From Amycolatopsis deserti (GTDB taxonomy: Bacteria > Actinomycetota > Actinomycetes > Mycobacteriales > Pseudonocardiaceae), in the NCBI RefSeq assembly GCF_014653945.1, contig NZ_BNAU01000006.1:496001-560000 (forward strand): a stretch of 64,000 nt of DNA, read 5' to 3'. The position numbers and the translations under genes were made by a program. The notes under the pieces are model-generated. The model was not told the DNA's origin. It worked only from the letters and a program-made list of their open reading frames with translations, and made no database searches. This document shows, piece by piece, positions 26,656-34,866 of the stretch. Numbering within the stretch: the first letter of the stretch is position 1; every line of letters starts with the position of its first letter.

Positions 26656-26860
26656 CTCCGGCGGCTAGGGCTCCGCCTCGGACCCCGGCACCGCTTCGGA
26701 GATCAGGGAAGGTCACGACCGGTGACCTCCTCACGGCGCGCCCAAGGGCAGCCAGCCCGGCCGGCACCGGTCAAGGGCGCTTCGCGACCTCCGGCAGACC
26801 CTTGACCGGTACCACCCGGCCTGGCAGGGGTGAACCCGCGCCGCGCGGAGATCACCTCAG
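26656..26860. repeat. Shared segment of integrative elements, copy A
   Basis: About 205 bp that recurs at 28185-28381 with frequent substitutions. Shared blocks include GGCACCGCTTCGGAGATCAG, GGTGACCTCCTCACGGCGCG, GGTCAAGGGCGCTTC and GCCTGGCAGGGGTGAACCCG. Only this copy has the 12-bp inverted repeat ACCGGTCAAGGG (26766-26777) / CCCTTGACCGGT (26799-26810). No reading frame is conserved between copies, pointing to a DNA or RNA role. Confidence 0.8.
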
Positions 26861-26894
26861 CCGGGGGAACTGTGCGGGTGGGAGCACCGCCGGT

Positions 26895-26916
26895 CGTGCC
26901 ATTAGCGTGCCATTAG
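26895..26916. promoter_or_regulatory. Tandem CGTGCCATTAG repeats (candidate integrase arm sites)
   Basis: CGTGCCATTAG occurs twice without a gap. The same word occurs at 25547-25557 at the integrase stop, preceded by GGCCATTAA. Thus both ends of element A carry it within 110 bp of their att core. GGTCAAC repeats follow at 26921 and 26931. Binding by the integrase is inferred. Confidence 0.45.
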
Positions 26917-27001
26917 GGGCGGTCAACCACGGTCAACGGAGGCACACTAGGGAGAACCCGTCCCGCAGGTCGGGGCCACCGTCGAGCAAGATCAGACCGA
27001 A

Positions 27002-27039
27002 TCCCAAGCTGAGAACGCGGGTTCGATTCCCGTCATCCG
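27002..27039 (+). repeat. att core repeat, copy 2
   Basis: Exact 38-bp duplicate of the tRNA-Gly 3' half at 25420-25457. It lacks a 5' tRNA half, so it is not a second tRNA gene. It marks the right end of element A and the left end of element B. Confidence 0.93.
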
Positions 27040-27369
27040 ATCTTGTGACGAAGGCCCAGGTCAGCGGGTGTCTACTCCGGACCTGGACCTTCGTCGTGTC
27101 TTGATCAAGTTGGGTGGCGGGCCATTAGTCCTCATCGGCCGGTCCACGATCCGCTCGAGGCGGCACGTCCGCGCTTGCTGCCAGGTCAGCCGAGGTCAGC
27201 CAACCGGTTCAGCGCGGCCCGGAGGAATGAATCTCGTCTGGCCGTCAGCGTGTCGCCGTCGAGGTCGGTTCGCCCCTGGTCCTGAATCGTCGCCTCCCAG
27301 GTAGCCAACCGTGGAGGTGTGCTCAGGGCCGCCACCACGTCCCAGCAGGCCATTTCGCGATCAACTCAT

Positions 27370-27660
27370 CCGTGATCGACCGCGATGTTCAACACGCCCC
27401 GGAGCAGCCGGTAGCACTTGGCGAGCACCGACGCCGACACCCCGGCCGGCAACCGATCGGCCCGCCACCGCCGAAACGTCGCCGCCGACAAACCGGTTGA
27501 GCGGGACGTCGCCGATGTAGGGCGTGATGTGCTTACGCAGCAATCACCGGTACAGCTCGACCGTGCGCGGCCGCAGCCCCGGCCGTTCGATGATCCACCG
27601 CTCCGCGTACTCGGCCAGCGTGATCTTCACGCGGTCCGGATCCGTCCAGAGCTGCGCGCA
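27370..27660 (-). pseudogene. Tyrosine integrase B remnant (N-terminal core-binding part)
   Basis: Encodes the N-terminal domain that integrase A has lost: LWTDPDRVKITLAEYAERW, then RPGLRPRTVELYR, a TGA at 27546-27544, then LLRKHITPYIGDVPLNRF. The TGA stands where a Trp codon is expected, so it looks like a nonsense mutation. A 1-nt shift follows; the next frame gives VSASVLAKCYRLLRGVLNIAVDHG. The catalytic part is gone except for a scrap near 27130-27165 (ERIVDR). Clearly inactive. Confidence 0.85.
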
Positions 27661-27706
27661 AGCGCCGCTCGGCTCCGGCCGGCGGCCCCGGGCCGCGCGT
27701 AGTCGA

Positions 27707-28142
27707 TCATCCGCCGTTCGGCGGGATCTCGAACAGCCTTGCCACCTCGGCCAGGTCCCCATGTCTCACCGCGAGTTCAAGCCGACCACCGGGTATCCCG
27801 TAGACCAGGACGACATCAGTGCGGACAAGCCGGAAACGTTCCCAGAAAGTCCGCCGCCGCGTCGTCCGTGGTGTTGCAGCTCGGTACTCCAGCTCTGTCA
27901 GATGCGATCGACGGAGACGCGGTGACCAGCGCGCTCGGCCTCGTGACAACCGCAGCCTGCCGAACCGCCATCGCGGTAAGCCTCCATCAGGCCACCGCAC
28001 CGCACACCGCAGCCTGATCTCGCCACCCGACTCGAAAGCCTTCCGACGCTTCCGCAACACACGTTCGCGCCGCCAATCGGGATCACGCTCGAGGGAGGGA
28101 GCCCCGATCAACGACCCCACCAGGTCGCCGACGATGTCCCAC
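27707..28142 (-). CDS. Hypothetical protein in integrative element B (DUF2550/PH-like)
   Basis: About 145 aa from GTG at 28142; longer in-frame extensions are possible. An amphipathic start (MWDIVGDLVGSLIGAP) leads to a basic region (RRERVLRKRRKAFESG), then beta-rich sequence IRLRCAVRWPDGGLPRWRFGRLRLSRGRARWSPR and GGRLELAVRHGDLAEVARLFEIPP. The pattern resembles DUF2550-like PH-fold proteins, at low certainty. Its stop is 47 nt before integrase B homology begins. No strong ribosome site, so it may be decaying with the element. Confidence 0.5.
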
Positions 28143-28184
28143 ACCCCGCAGAAGCTACCCGCACCGCAGGACGAAACGAACTGC

Positions 28185-28381
28185 CTTCGGCGGGCAGGGC
28201 TCTGCCCTGGACCCGGCACCGCTTCGGAGATCAGGGGAAGGCGCCACCGGTGACCTCCTCACGGCGCGCCCGAGGGCAGCCAGTCCGGCCGGCGCCGGTC
28301 AAGGGCGCTTCACGGCCTCCGGCATACCGGCACCACCTGGCCTGGCAGGGGTGAACCCGCGTCGCGAGGAGATCGCCTCAG
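28185..28381. repeat. Shared segment of integrative elements, copy B
   Basis: Counterpart of 26656-26860 without the right arm of its inverted repeat. It lies at the far end of element B, as copy A lies at the far end of element A. Between here and the operator at 28617 no gene is convincing; a frame at 28299-28616 has no start signal. Confidence 0.8.
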
Positions 28382-28616
28382 CGTCAGACAGCCTCAAGTC
28401 CTGCGCCGGCATCTCGATCACGGCTGTCCGGCGGCCGCGGTTCGCGTCATCGGGCTCCCCGTCCTCATCGCGTGCCGGGATGCAGCCATGAGGTCCCGGT
28501 CGACATGCCCACCTCCGACGCCCCATGTCGCCTCCCCCCTTGGGTGGCACGTGCTTTGTGCGGAACGGCATGGCTCTGGTTCGCGACCTGGCCATGGAAA
28601 ACTCAGGGCTTGACAC

Positions 28617-28652
28617 TGCTAGCCATTTCAGTCGAGACTGAAACCGCTAGCA
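28617..28652. promoter_or_regulatory. Two-tier 36-bp palindromic operator with TTGACA box
   Basis: TGCTAGC (28617-28623) and GCTAGCA (28646-28652) enclose TTTCAGTC (28626-28633) and GACTGAAA (28636-28643), all perfectly symmetrical about one centre. TTGACA at 28610-28615 could be a -35 box partly covered by it. The hydrolase start is 22 bp downstream. The MarR/GbsR-like protein two genes on is the natural candidate to bind it. Confidence 0.7.
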
Positions 28653-28674
28653 AATAATACGGAAGGTGGCGGCG

Positions 28675-29619
28675 ATGGCTCCGCGTCCTGAGCAGGTGAC
28701 GTTCAACAGTCTCGGCACCTCGTGCGCCGGTGATCTGTACGTGCCGGAGGGGGCGGACGCCCCGGTTCCCGGCCTGGTGCTGGGGCACAGCGGGGTGATG
28801 GTCAAGGAGGCGCTGGCCGTGTTCGCGCCGTACTTCGTCCGCGCCGGGTTCGCCGTGCTGGCCATCGACTACCGCACGGTCGGCGCGAGCGAAGGCGAAC
28901 CTCGGGGCCAGGACCATCCGCAGCGGCAGGTGGAGGACTTCCGCAGCGCGATCTCCTACCTGCGGAGCCGGCCGGAGGTGGACGCGGCGCGGATCGGGTT
29001 GTGGGGTGTCAGCGTCGGCGGCTCGGTCGCGGTGCAGGCCGCGGTGCTCGACCGGCGCGTGAAGTGCGTCGTGGTGCAGAGCCCCAGCGTGTGGAACGGG
29101 TGGCGGTACCTGGAGCGGCTGCTCGGCCGCGCCGGTCTGCAGGCGCTGCGGGACCGGCTGGACGAGGACTGGCAGCGCCGCTACGAGGGCGGCGCGAGCG
29201 CGCGGGTCCCGCACCTGAGCCTGGACGGGGAGACCGTGCGGGACACGCCGGACCTGGCTGCCGAGATGTTCCCCAGCTACCGCAACGAGAAGACGCTCGA
29301 CTCCACCGAGCACCTGCTCACCTTCGCGCCGGAGGATCTCATCCACCGGCTGTCGCCCACCCCGCTGTTGATGATCGCCAACGGCGGGTGGGACCCGTAC
29401 CACATGCTCGAGGAGGCGCAGGGCGCGTTCGCCAGGGCCGGCGAGCCGAAACGGCTGGAGGTGCTGCCCTACGACGTCCTCGGCCTCTACACCGGCCCGG
29501 GCCTCGACGAGGCGATGGCGCTGGCCGTGGACTGGTTCGACCGCTACCTGCGCAAGACCCGGCTCGCCACCGTCACCCCGACGCCCACCCGCGAGTCGAT
29601 TGCCGCCATGACACAGTGA
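28675..29619 (+). CDS. Alpha/beta hydrolase (dienelactone hydrolase/S9-like)
   Basis: 314 aa, cytoplasmic. Serine nucleophile elbow GVSVGG at about residue 115; oxyanion strand LVLGHSGVMVKEA; acid in NGGWDPYHML. The histidine expected near the end is not obvious: the region reads VLPYDVLGLYTGPG where others have GHF or HFD, so catalysis may be altered. Start ATG 28675 with GGAAGG eight nt upstream; GTG 28666 would overlap that site. First gene of a three-gene operon with the GbsR/MarR-like regulator (31 nt) and the methyltransferase. Confidence 0.82.
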   Translation: MAPRPEQVTFNSLGTSCAGDLYVPEGADAPVPGLVLGHSGVMVKEALAVFAPYFVRAGFAVLAIDYRTVGASEGEPRGQDHPQRQVEDFRSAISYLRSRPEVDAARIGLWGVSVGGSVAVQAAVLDRRVKCVVVQSPSVWNGWRYLERLLGRAGLQALRDRLDEDWQRRYEGGASARVPHLSLDGETVRDTPDLAAEMFPSYRNEKTLDSTEHLLTFAPEDLIHRLSPTPLLMIANGGWDPYHMLEEAQGAFARAGEPKRLEVLPYDVLGLYTGPGLDEAMALAVDWFDRYLRKTRLATVTPTPTRESIAAMTQ

Positions 29620-29650
29620 CGGCCACGACGAGTCAGCCGAGGAGGAGCGC

Positions 29651-30106
29651 ATGTCCAATCAGGACAACCAGGACGAGGTGCTGCGGTGGGTCGAGCGGGT
29701 GGCCACGTTCTGCGTGGAGGAATGGGCGCTCCCCCCGATCACCGGGCGCATCCTGGGCCTGCTGATGATCTGCGACCCGCCCGAGCGCTCGGCCGGCGAG
29801 ATCGCCGAAGCGATCCAGGCCAGCCGCGCTTCGCTGACCTCGAACATGCGCTTCCTGGCCGCCATCGGGCTGGTCCGCAAGGTTCGCGTGCCCGGTGATC
29901 GCACCACCTACTACCGCATCGAGGACGACGCCTGGCACAAGGTGATCCAGCGCAAGCTCGACAGCCTCGGCGCCTTCGGCGACATCGCCGAGGAGGGCGT
30001 GAAACTCGCCGGCGGCACCGGGCCCGGCACCGAACGCATCCGCGCCGCCCAGCGGTCCCTGACCTGGCTACGCGATCTCGCCGCCCGCAATCCCCCGAAC
30101 AAGTAA
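29651..30106 (+). CDS. GbsR/MarR-family transcriptional regulator
   Basis: 151 aa winged helix. WVERVATFCVEEWALPPITGRILGLLMICDPPERSAGEIAEAIQASRASLTSNMRFLAAIGLVRKVRVPGDRTTYYRI is the GbsR-like arrangement: an N-terminal helix, TAGRIL-like turn, recognition helix SRASLTSNMRFL and the wing ending GDRxTYY. ATG preceded by GAGGAG. Middle gene of the operon, so probably an autorepressor of the operator at 28617-28652. Ligand unknown, possibly a substrate of the flanking enzymes. Confidence 0.88.
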   Translation: MSNQDNQDEVLRWVERVATFCVEEWALPPITGRILGLLMICDPPERSAGEIAEAIQASRASLTSNMRFLAAIGLVRKVRVPGDRTTYYRIEDDAWHKVIQRKLDSLGAFGDIAEEGVKLAGGTGPGTERIRAAQRSLTWLRDLAARNPPNK

Positions 30107-30115
30107 GGACTTCTC

Positions 30116-30928
30116 GTGCAACGCCTGCGACTCGACCTGGACCCGCTCCGCGAGACCCTGCTACTCACCCTCCACGCGAGGGCTCTGGACAGCAAGCTTT
30201 CCCACCCTATCCTCGGCGACACCCACTCCGCCGCGCTCGCCGACACGATCGACTACGACTTCGCCAAGCTCAAGCTCAAACCCAGCCTCATCTGCGGCAC
30301 CGCCCTGCGCGCCAAGAAACTCGACGAGGCCGTCCGGGCGTTCGTCGCCCGCCACCCGGACGCCGTCGTGCTCGACCTCGGCTGCGGCCTCGACACCCGC
30401 GCCCTCCGCTGCGACCCGCCCGCCGGCGTCGACTGGTACGACATCGACTTCCCCGACGTCGTCGCCCTGCGGCCCCAGCTGCTCCCGGACCGCTCGAAAC
30501 ACCTCGGTGCCGACCTGACCGAACCGGGCTGGCTCGACCCGCTGCCCAGTGACCGGCCGGTCATGATCGTCGCCGAGGGCCTGTTGCCGTTCCTGCCCGG
30601 CGACACCTTCCAGCGGATGACCCGCGAACTCACCGCACACTTCGTCACCGGCGAACTCGCCATCAACGGCTACACCCGCTTCGCCGCCTGGTCGATGAAG
30701 TACCACCCGGCGATCAAAGCCATCGGCATCACCGCCGCCCAGGGCTTCGACGACCCGCGCGCCCCCGAGACCTGGAACGCCGGCCTGACCCTGGCCGAGG
30801 AGCAACTGCTCACCCGAGCCCCGGAAGTCGCCGACTTCCCACAGCCACTGCGCGCGGCCACCCGGCTCATGAGCCACAGCACCGCGCTGTCCCGGCAAGG
30901 CACCCGCCTCCTCCGCTACCGCTTCTGA
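30116..30928 (+). CDS. Class I SAM-dependent methyltransferase, leucine-carboxyl/TcmP-like
   Basis: 270 aa. SAM-binding motif I VVLDLGCGLDTRALR and motif II WYDIDFPDVVALRPQLLPD identify the LCMT/TcmP group (O-methylation of carboxyl or hydroxyl groups, common in natural-product tailoring). MIVAEGLLPFLPGD is motif IV. GTG start with AAGGAC upstream, 9 nt after the regulator. Substrate unknown; the small regulated operon and absence of a larger cluster suggest detoxification or modification of an imported small molecule. Confidence 0.88.
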   Translation: MQRLRLDLDPLRETLLLTLHARALDSKLSHPILGDTHSAALADTIDYDFAKLKLKPSLICGTALRAKKLDEAVRAFVARHPDAVVLDLGCGLDTRALRCDPPAGVDWYDIDFPDVVALRPQLLPDRSKHLGADLTEPGWLDPLPSDRPVMIVAEGLLPFLPGDTFQRMTRELTAHFVTGELAINGYTRFAAWSMKYHPAIKAIGITAAQGFDDPRAPETWNAGLTLAEEQLLTRAPEVADFPQPLRAATRLMSHSTALSRQGTRLLRYRF

Positions 30929-30986
30929 CTGAACCGTCACCTTGGCCCGGCTGCGATCCTCAACCGCGGCGGGGCACAGTGACCGG

Positions 30987-31793
30987 GTGGACGATCGTGG
31001 TTTGGACCGGGACGGGACGATCGCGCGCGAAGGCTCTCTGGACCGCGTACCCGCGGAGTTCGCCCCGGTCATCGACGCGCTTCGCGTGCGCGTCGTTGGG
31101 ACTTTCGTGCGGCTCCACAGTGCCTACCTCTACGGCAGCATCCCGCGCGGCACCGCCGTTCCCGGCGTCTCCGACCTCGACGTCCTGCTCGCCCTCCACG
31201 ACGAGCCCACCGACGCCGACCGACGCGAGGCCAGTCGCATCGAGGACGCCCTCGACCGCGAGTTCCCCCAGATCAACGGCGCCGGTATCCAGCTCGCCAG
31301 TGCCCGCACGCTGCTCAGCGACGCCGAACGCCACGACGGCGGATTCTTCGTCGCGTGCCTGTGCACGCCGCTGTTGGGCGACGACCTCGCCGAGCACCTG
31401 CCCCGCTACCGCCCCACTTCCCTGCTGGCCCGGGAGACCAACGGCGATCTCGCCACGCTGCTCCCGGGCTGGCGCCTACGCGCGGCCGCCGCGACGACGG
31501 ACCACGAACGCCGCACCCTGAGCAGACCGGTGTCGCGCCGCCTCGTGCGGACCGGGTTCACCCTGATCATGCCCCGCTGGGGCGGGTGGACGAGCGACCT
31601 CACCAAATCCGCCGAACTCTTCGGCCACTACTACCCCGAGCGCCTCGGCCAGATGCGCACCGCCGCGGCGACCGCCCGCGAGCCGACCGCCGACCCGGCG
31701 ATCCTGAAGATGCTGATCGACGACCTGGGCCCCTGGCTCGCCGCCGAGTACACCGCCACCCACGGCGAACGGACGCCGCGGCCGGGTGCCTGA
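30987..31793 (+). CDS. Nucleotidyltransferase-domain protein
   Basis: About 268 aa. Polymerase-beta-like NTase core: YLYGSIPRGTAVPGVSDLDVLLAL (GSxxRG and DxD) at residues 35-60, followed by helical DUF-type sequence WRLRAAAATTDHERRTLSRPVSRRLVRTGFTLIMPRWGGWTSDLTKSAELF. The fold transfers a nucleotide to a small molecule or protein. GTG at 30987 chosen to keep the NTase domain near the start; the true start is unclear. Another NTase gene lies 165 bp downstream on the opposite strand. Confidence 0.75.
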   Translation: MDDRGLDRDGTIAREGSLDRVPAEFAPVIDALRVRVVGTFVRLHSAYLYGSIPRGTAVPGVSDLDVLLALHDEPTDADRREASRIEDALDREFPQINGAGIQLASARTLLSDAERHDGGFFVACLCTPLLGDDLAEHLPRYRPTSLLARETNGDLATLLPGWRLRAAAATTDHERRTLSRPVSRRLVRTGFTLIMPRWGGWTSDLTKSAELFGHYYPERLGQMRTAAATAREPTADPAILKMLIDDLGPWLAAEYTATHGERTPRPGA

Positions 31794-31958
31794 GCTCGGA
31801 GCGCCCAGCCGGCTGGGCATCCGTTGGTCGCAGCTCCCCGGTGATCGACTCGTCCCAGGCGCGGTCTTCAGTCAGCACCCGGGCTGCGGAATGGTGCTCG
31901 AAGCGTGCGTACCGCTGGACCCTGATCACCGGTCCAATCTTCGCGCGGCGTGGTCAGG

Positions 31959-32681
31959 TCAGTGGACCAGGTCCCGGAGCGGCCCGGACAGCCGGGCGGC
32001 GAGCGACGAATCGACCCGCCCTGCCTCGGTGATCAGCAGCTCCACAACCACCCCGAACGCGCGCCGCAGCTCGGCTGGCTCCACCGACCGGACCAGGGCC
32101 TCCGCGAACGGCGCCAGGACCTCCGCGGGCAGCTCGTCCACCCCGCGTCCTTGCGCGGCCGGCAGCCCGTGACGCAGGCAGGCCAGCGCGAGCACCTGAT
32201 CACGCGCCCCGCTGATCATGTACTCCGCCTGCCACACCCGGCCCCGGGCGATGCTCGACCGTGCGTGCAGCGCGTACAGCCACGCCATGCCCACCAGGTG
32301 CTCCGCGGCAGGCGGCTGAATCTGCGGCAGCTCGTTCGGCTCACCGAACAGCGTCCGAAATGTCGGACCGGTGGCGCCGAACTCGGATTCCGGCCAGAAC
32401 GCGATGTCGACCTGGAGCGTGTCCGGCAGCAGGAACACCCGGAACACGTCGAGGTCCAGGTGGTGGACGGCGCGGTGGTCGCGGTACATGCGGTCGGTCC
32501 AGTCCGCCACGACCTGCGCACGGTCCCCGGCCACCGCGAGCGCCAGGTCGATGTCCGACCACTGGTCCTCTCGTCCAACGGAGGCGGACCCCGTCAGCGC
32601 CGCGCCGCTGATCCGCTCGTCCGCGCGCGCCGCCGCGATCAGCGAGTCGCGCAACCGCGAGCGGCTGTCAGGGGTGAACAC
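31959..32681 (-). CDS. Aminoglycoside-type nucleotidyltransferase
   Basis: 240 aa. LTGSASVGREDQWSDIDLALAV is the GSxxxGxxxxxSDxDL active site at residues 30-52; the acidic partner lies in VHHLDLDVFRVFLLPDTLQVDIAFW. A C-terminal helical domain follows. The architecture is that of aminoglycoside nucleotidyltransferases and their uncharacterised relatives. GTG start at 32681, overlapping the Nudix-like gene by 14 nt, so translation is coupled. No resistance can be claimed from sequence. Confidence 0.82.
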   Translation of the reverse strand: MFTPDSRSRLRDSLIAAARADERISGAALTGSASVGREDQWSDIDLALAVAGDRAQVVADWTDRMYRDHRAVHHLDLDVFRVFLLPDTLQVDIAFWPESEFGATGPTFRTLFGEPNELPQIQPPAAEHLVGMAWLYALHARSSIARGRVWQAEYMISGARDQVLALACLRHGLPAAQGRGVDELPAEVLAPFAEALVRSVEPAELRRAFGVVVELLITEAGRVDSSLAARLSGPLRDLVH

Positions 32682-33894
32682 GCTCGCCCTCCGTCCTGAC
32701 CGTCCACAGTGCGGCCGCCCGTAGCGCCAGCAGCAGCGGCACCGAACCGCTGTCGGCGATCAGCGCGGGCAGCGACGGCAGGTCCGCGCCCTCGGCCAGC
32801 TCCCGGCCGTACGCCGCGAGGTCGATCTCCACGAACCGCATCGCGGCCGTGAACTCGCGCTCCGACCGGCTCGGCCGCCGCGCCACGAGGTCCTGCCGCG
32901 TCACCGACAACTCCGTCAGCCCGAAGAACTCCGGCTTCCCGCCGCGGTCCATCCAGCGGGCGAACCCGGTGATCGTCGTGCGGATGATCTCGTCGCGGCG
33001 CAGCCCGGTCTCCTCGCACAGCTCGCGTTCCATCCCGGCGCGGACGATGTCGTGCAGGTCGTCGCCGGCGACGTCTCGGGGCTCCAGCGATCCGCTGCCC
33101 GACGGGGCGAGCAGCGACTGGCTTGCCGAATTCCGGTTGGACTGGAGTACCACCAGCACGCAACCGTCGGTGGTGACGGCCACCGTCGACACCCCGACGA
33201 TGTCCGCCAGCCGGCTCTCGGCGAGGGTGCGCAGGCGGCCCGCGGTGTCGACCATCAGGTGTTGCCGCAGGTCGAAGACCTGATCGGTGTCGCGGCGGGC
33301 GATCCGCAGCGTCGCCAACTCGTTGGAGCACTGCGCGTCGAAGAACCGGGTGCGCTGCAGCCGGATCGGCGCGCCGTGCCCGACCGACGGCAGCGGCTCA
33401 CCCCGCATGCCGACCACCTTGCCGTTGAACAGCAACCGGCCGTGGGCGCGCAGCGGCAGCACGTACGGCGCGGTGGCCTTGAGTTCGGCGGGCAGGCGGT
33501 ACGGGTCCGGCGCGACCTCGACCGGGAACCGCTGTGTCCACAGTGCCCGGTCGATGGCGTCGCTGACCAGGGCGGTTCCGCGTCCGGGCAGCTCGAGGTA
33601 CCGAGCTTCGGGGTAGCTCGCCGGCGGCGGGACGTCCGCGTGCGGGAAGGGCGCGGCGATCGTGGCGAACTCGTAGGCGGCCCAGCGGCCGCGGAGCATG
33701 CGGACGTCGCGGGTGAGGGTCAGGACGCCGAGCGCCAGCGCGACCACCGAGAGCACGATGCCGACGGCGCTGGGCACGAGCGTGACCAGGCCGAGCAGCA
33801 CGCCCAGGGCGGAGACGAACACCGGCCATTCACGCGAACTGATGAACCAGAGGTAGTCGGCCTTCGCCCTGGCGCGGTTGGTCAGCTTGCCCAT
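32668..33894 (-). CDS. Membrane-anchored Nudix-like protein
   Basis: 408 aa. Two transmembrane helices at residues 25-62 (WPVFVSALGVLLGLVTLV, GIVLSVVALALGVLTL). A cytoplasmic domain follows, with a Nudix-like box late in the chain: GMERELCEETGL matches REUxEExGU, but the upstream glutamate position is Asp and the box glycine is not well placed. The N-terminal soluble half (GRGTALVSDAIDRALW, TRFFDAQCSNELATLRI) fits no family I know. First of a two-gene unit with the nucleotidyltransferase. Confidence 0.65.
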   Translation of the reverse strand: MGKLTNRARAKADYLWFISSREWPVFVSALGVLLGLVTLVPSAVGIVLSVVALALGVLTLTRDVRMLRGRWAAYEFATIAAPFPHADVPPPASYPEARYLELPGRGTALVSDAIDRALWTQRFPVEVAPDPYRLPAELKATAPYVLPLRAHGRLLFNGKVVGMRGEPLPSVGHGAPIRLQRTRFFDAQCSNELATLRIARRDTDQVFDLRQHLMVDTAGRLRTLAESRLADIVGVSTVAVTTDGCVLVVLQSNRNSASQSLLAPSGSGSLEPRDVAGDDLHDIVRAGMERELCEETGLRRDEIIRTTITGFARWMDRGGKPEFFGLTELSVTRQDLVARRPSRSEREFTAAMRFVEIDLAAYGRELAEGADLPSLPALIADSGSVPLLLALRAAALWTVRTEGERVHP

Positions 33895-33996
33895 CGATCA
33901 TGGTGTCTACCAGAACGCGGGTAACGATCCGGGCGAAATGATCCGGATCACCGCGCCGGTCCGTGCGACGATCGCGCCGACCGACGGGAGAGGGAC

Positions 33997-34749
33997 ATGT
34001 GGGAAAAGCGCATGGAGTGGCCGCTGACCGGCGTCGCGGTGCTGTTCCTGGCCGCCTACGCCTGGCCGATCCTGCAGCCGTCGCTCGGGAGCACCGGCCG
34101 GCTGTGGTGCGAGGTCGTCACGTGGCTCGCGTGGGGGCTGTTCGCGCTCGACTACGTCGTACGACTGGTCCAGTCGCGCGACAAACCGCGTTTCCTGCGT
34201 CGGCACGTACTGGATCTGCTGGTCATCGTGCTCCCGCTGCTCCGCCCCTTGCGGCTGCTGCGCCTCGTCGCGATGCTCAACATCCTCAACCGCACCGCCG
34301 CGCTCGCCCTGCGCGGGCGGGTCGTCGTGTACTTCGTGGGCGCCACGGTGCTGATCGTCTTCTGCGCGGCGCTCGCCGTGCTCGAGGCGGAGCGGCCCAT
34401 CGAGGAGGCCGGGATCAAGACCTTCCCGGACGCGCTGTGGTGGGCGGTCACGACGATCACCACCGTCGGTTACGGCGACCGCTACCCGGTGTCGGGCACC
34501 GGACGGCTGATCGCGGTCGGGCTGATGGTCGCGGGCATCGCGCTGCTCGGCGTGGTGACGGCGACCTTCGCGTCCTGGCTGGTCCGGCGGGTCGAAGAGG
34601 TCGAGGCGACGTCGCAGACCGTGACGCGGGAACACATCGACGCGCTGACCCGGGAGATCGCCGAACTGCGCGCCGCCCTCGCCGCGAACACGGTGGCAGG
34701 TGGTGAACAACCGAGGGAACCGGACGCGCGACCGTCGCGAGGCGGCTAG
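33997..34749 (+). CDS. Potassium channel of the voltage-gated type
   Basis: 250 aa. Six hydrophobic segments; S4-like helix LLRPLRLLRLVAMLNILNR with arginines every third residue; pore helix and filter ALWWAVTTITTVGYGDRYP (TVGYGD about residue 155). The C-terminal 45 residues form a coiled coil (TREHIDALTREIAELRAAL), likely a tetramerisation helix. ATG follows GGAGAGGGAC. Single gene, divergent from the Nudix-like gene across 102 bp. Intact for K+ selectivity; gating is inferred from S4. Confidence 0.93.
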   Translation: MWEKRMEWPLTGVAVLFLAAYAWPILQPSLGSTGRLWCEVVTWLAWGLFALDYVVRLVQSRDKPRFLRRHVLDLLVIVLPLLRPLRLLRLVAMLNILNRTAALALRGRVVVYFVGATVLIVFCAALAVLEAERPIEEAGIKTFPDALWWAVTTITTVGYGDRYPVSGTGRLIAVGLMVAGIALLGVVTATFASWLVRRVEEVEATSQTVTREHIDALTREIAELRAALAANTVAGGEQPREPDARPSRGG

Positions 34750-34866
34750 CGCCGGACGACTTGGCCGCCCGCACGAGGTCCTGGTCCGGGCTGCAGCCCC
34801 GGTCGCGTGGCAGCGTGCCCTTGCTGGGGCGAGTCTTGGGGAGCGGGCGAGGCGCCGTGCCGGACG

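Larger units (their letters stand above)
25420..28385. mobile_element. Two tandem, degraded integrative elements at tRNA-Gly
   Basis: Element A spans the att repeats 25420 and 27039; element B runs from 27002 to about 28385 with no third att seen. Both begin with the att core, a hairpin, then an inverted integrase gene with its 3' end toward the tRNA, and both hold a related segment of about 200 bp near their far end. Each carries one different small open reading frame. No replication, transfer or excisionase gene remains, so neither can move alone. Confidence 0.8.

Noticed and set aside
27002..27039. A second tRNA-Gly gene
   Set aside because: Only the 3' half is present; it is the att duplicate.
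26616..27104. Plus-strand frames through the integrative elements
   Set aside because: They cross the att site and shared segment, have no starts with ribosome sites and no family resemblance.
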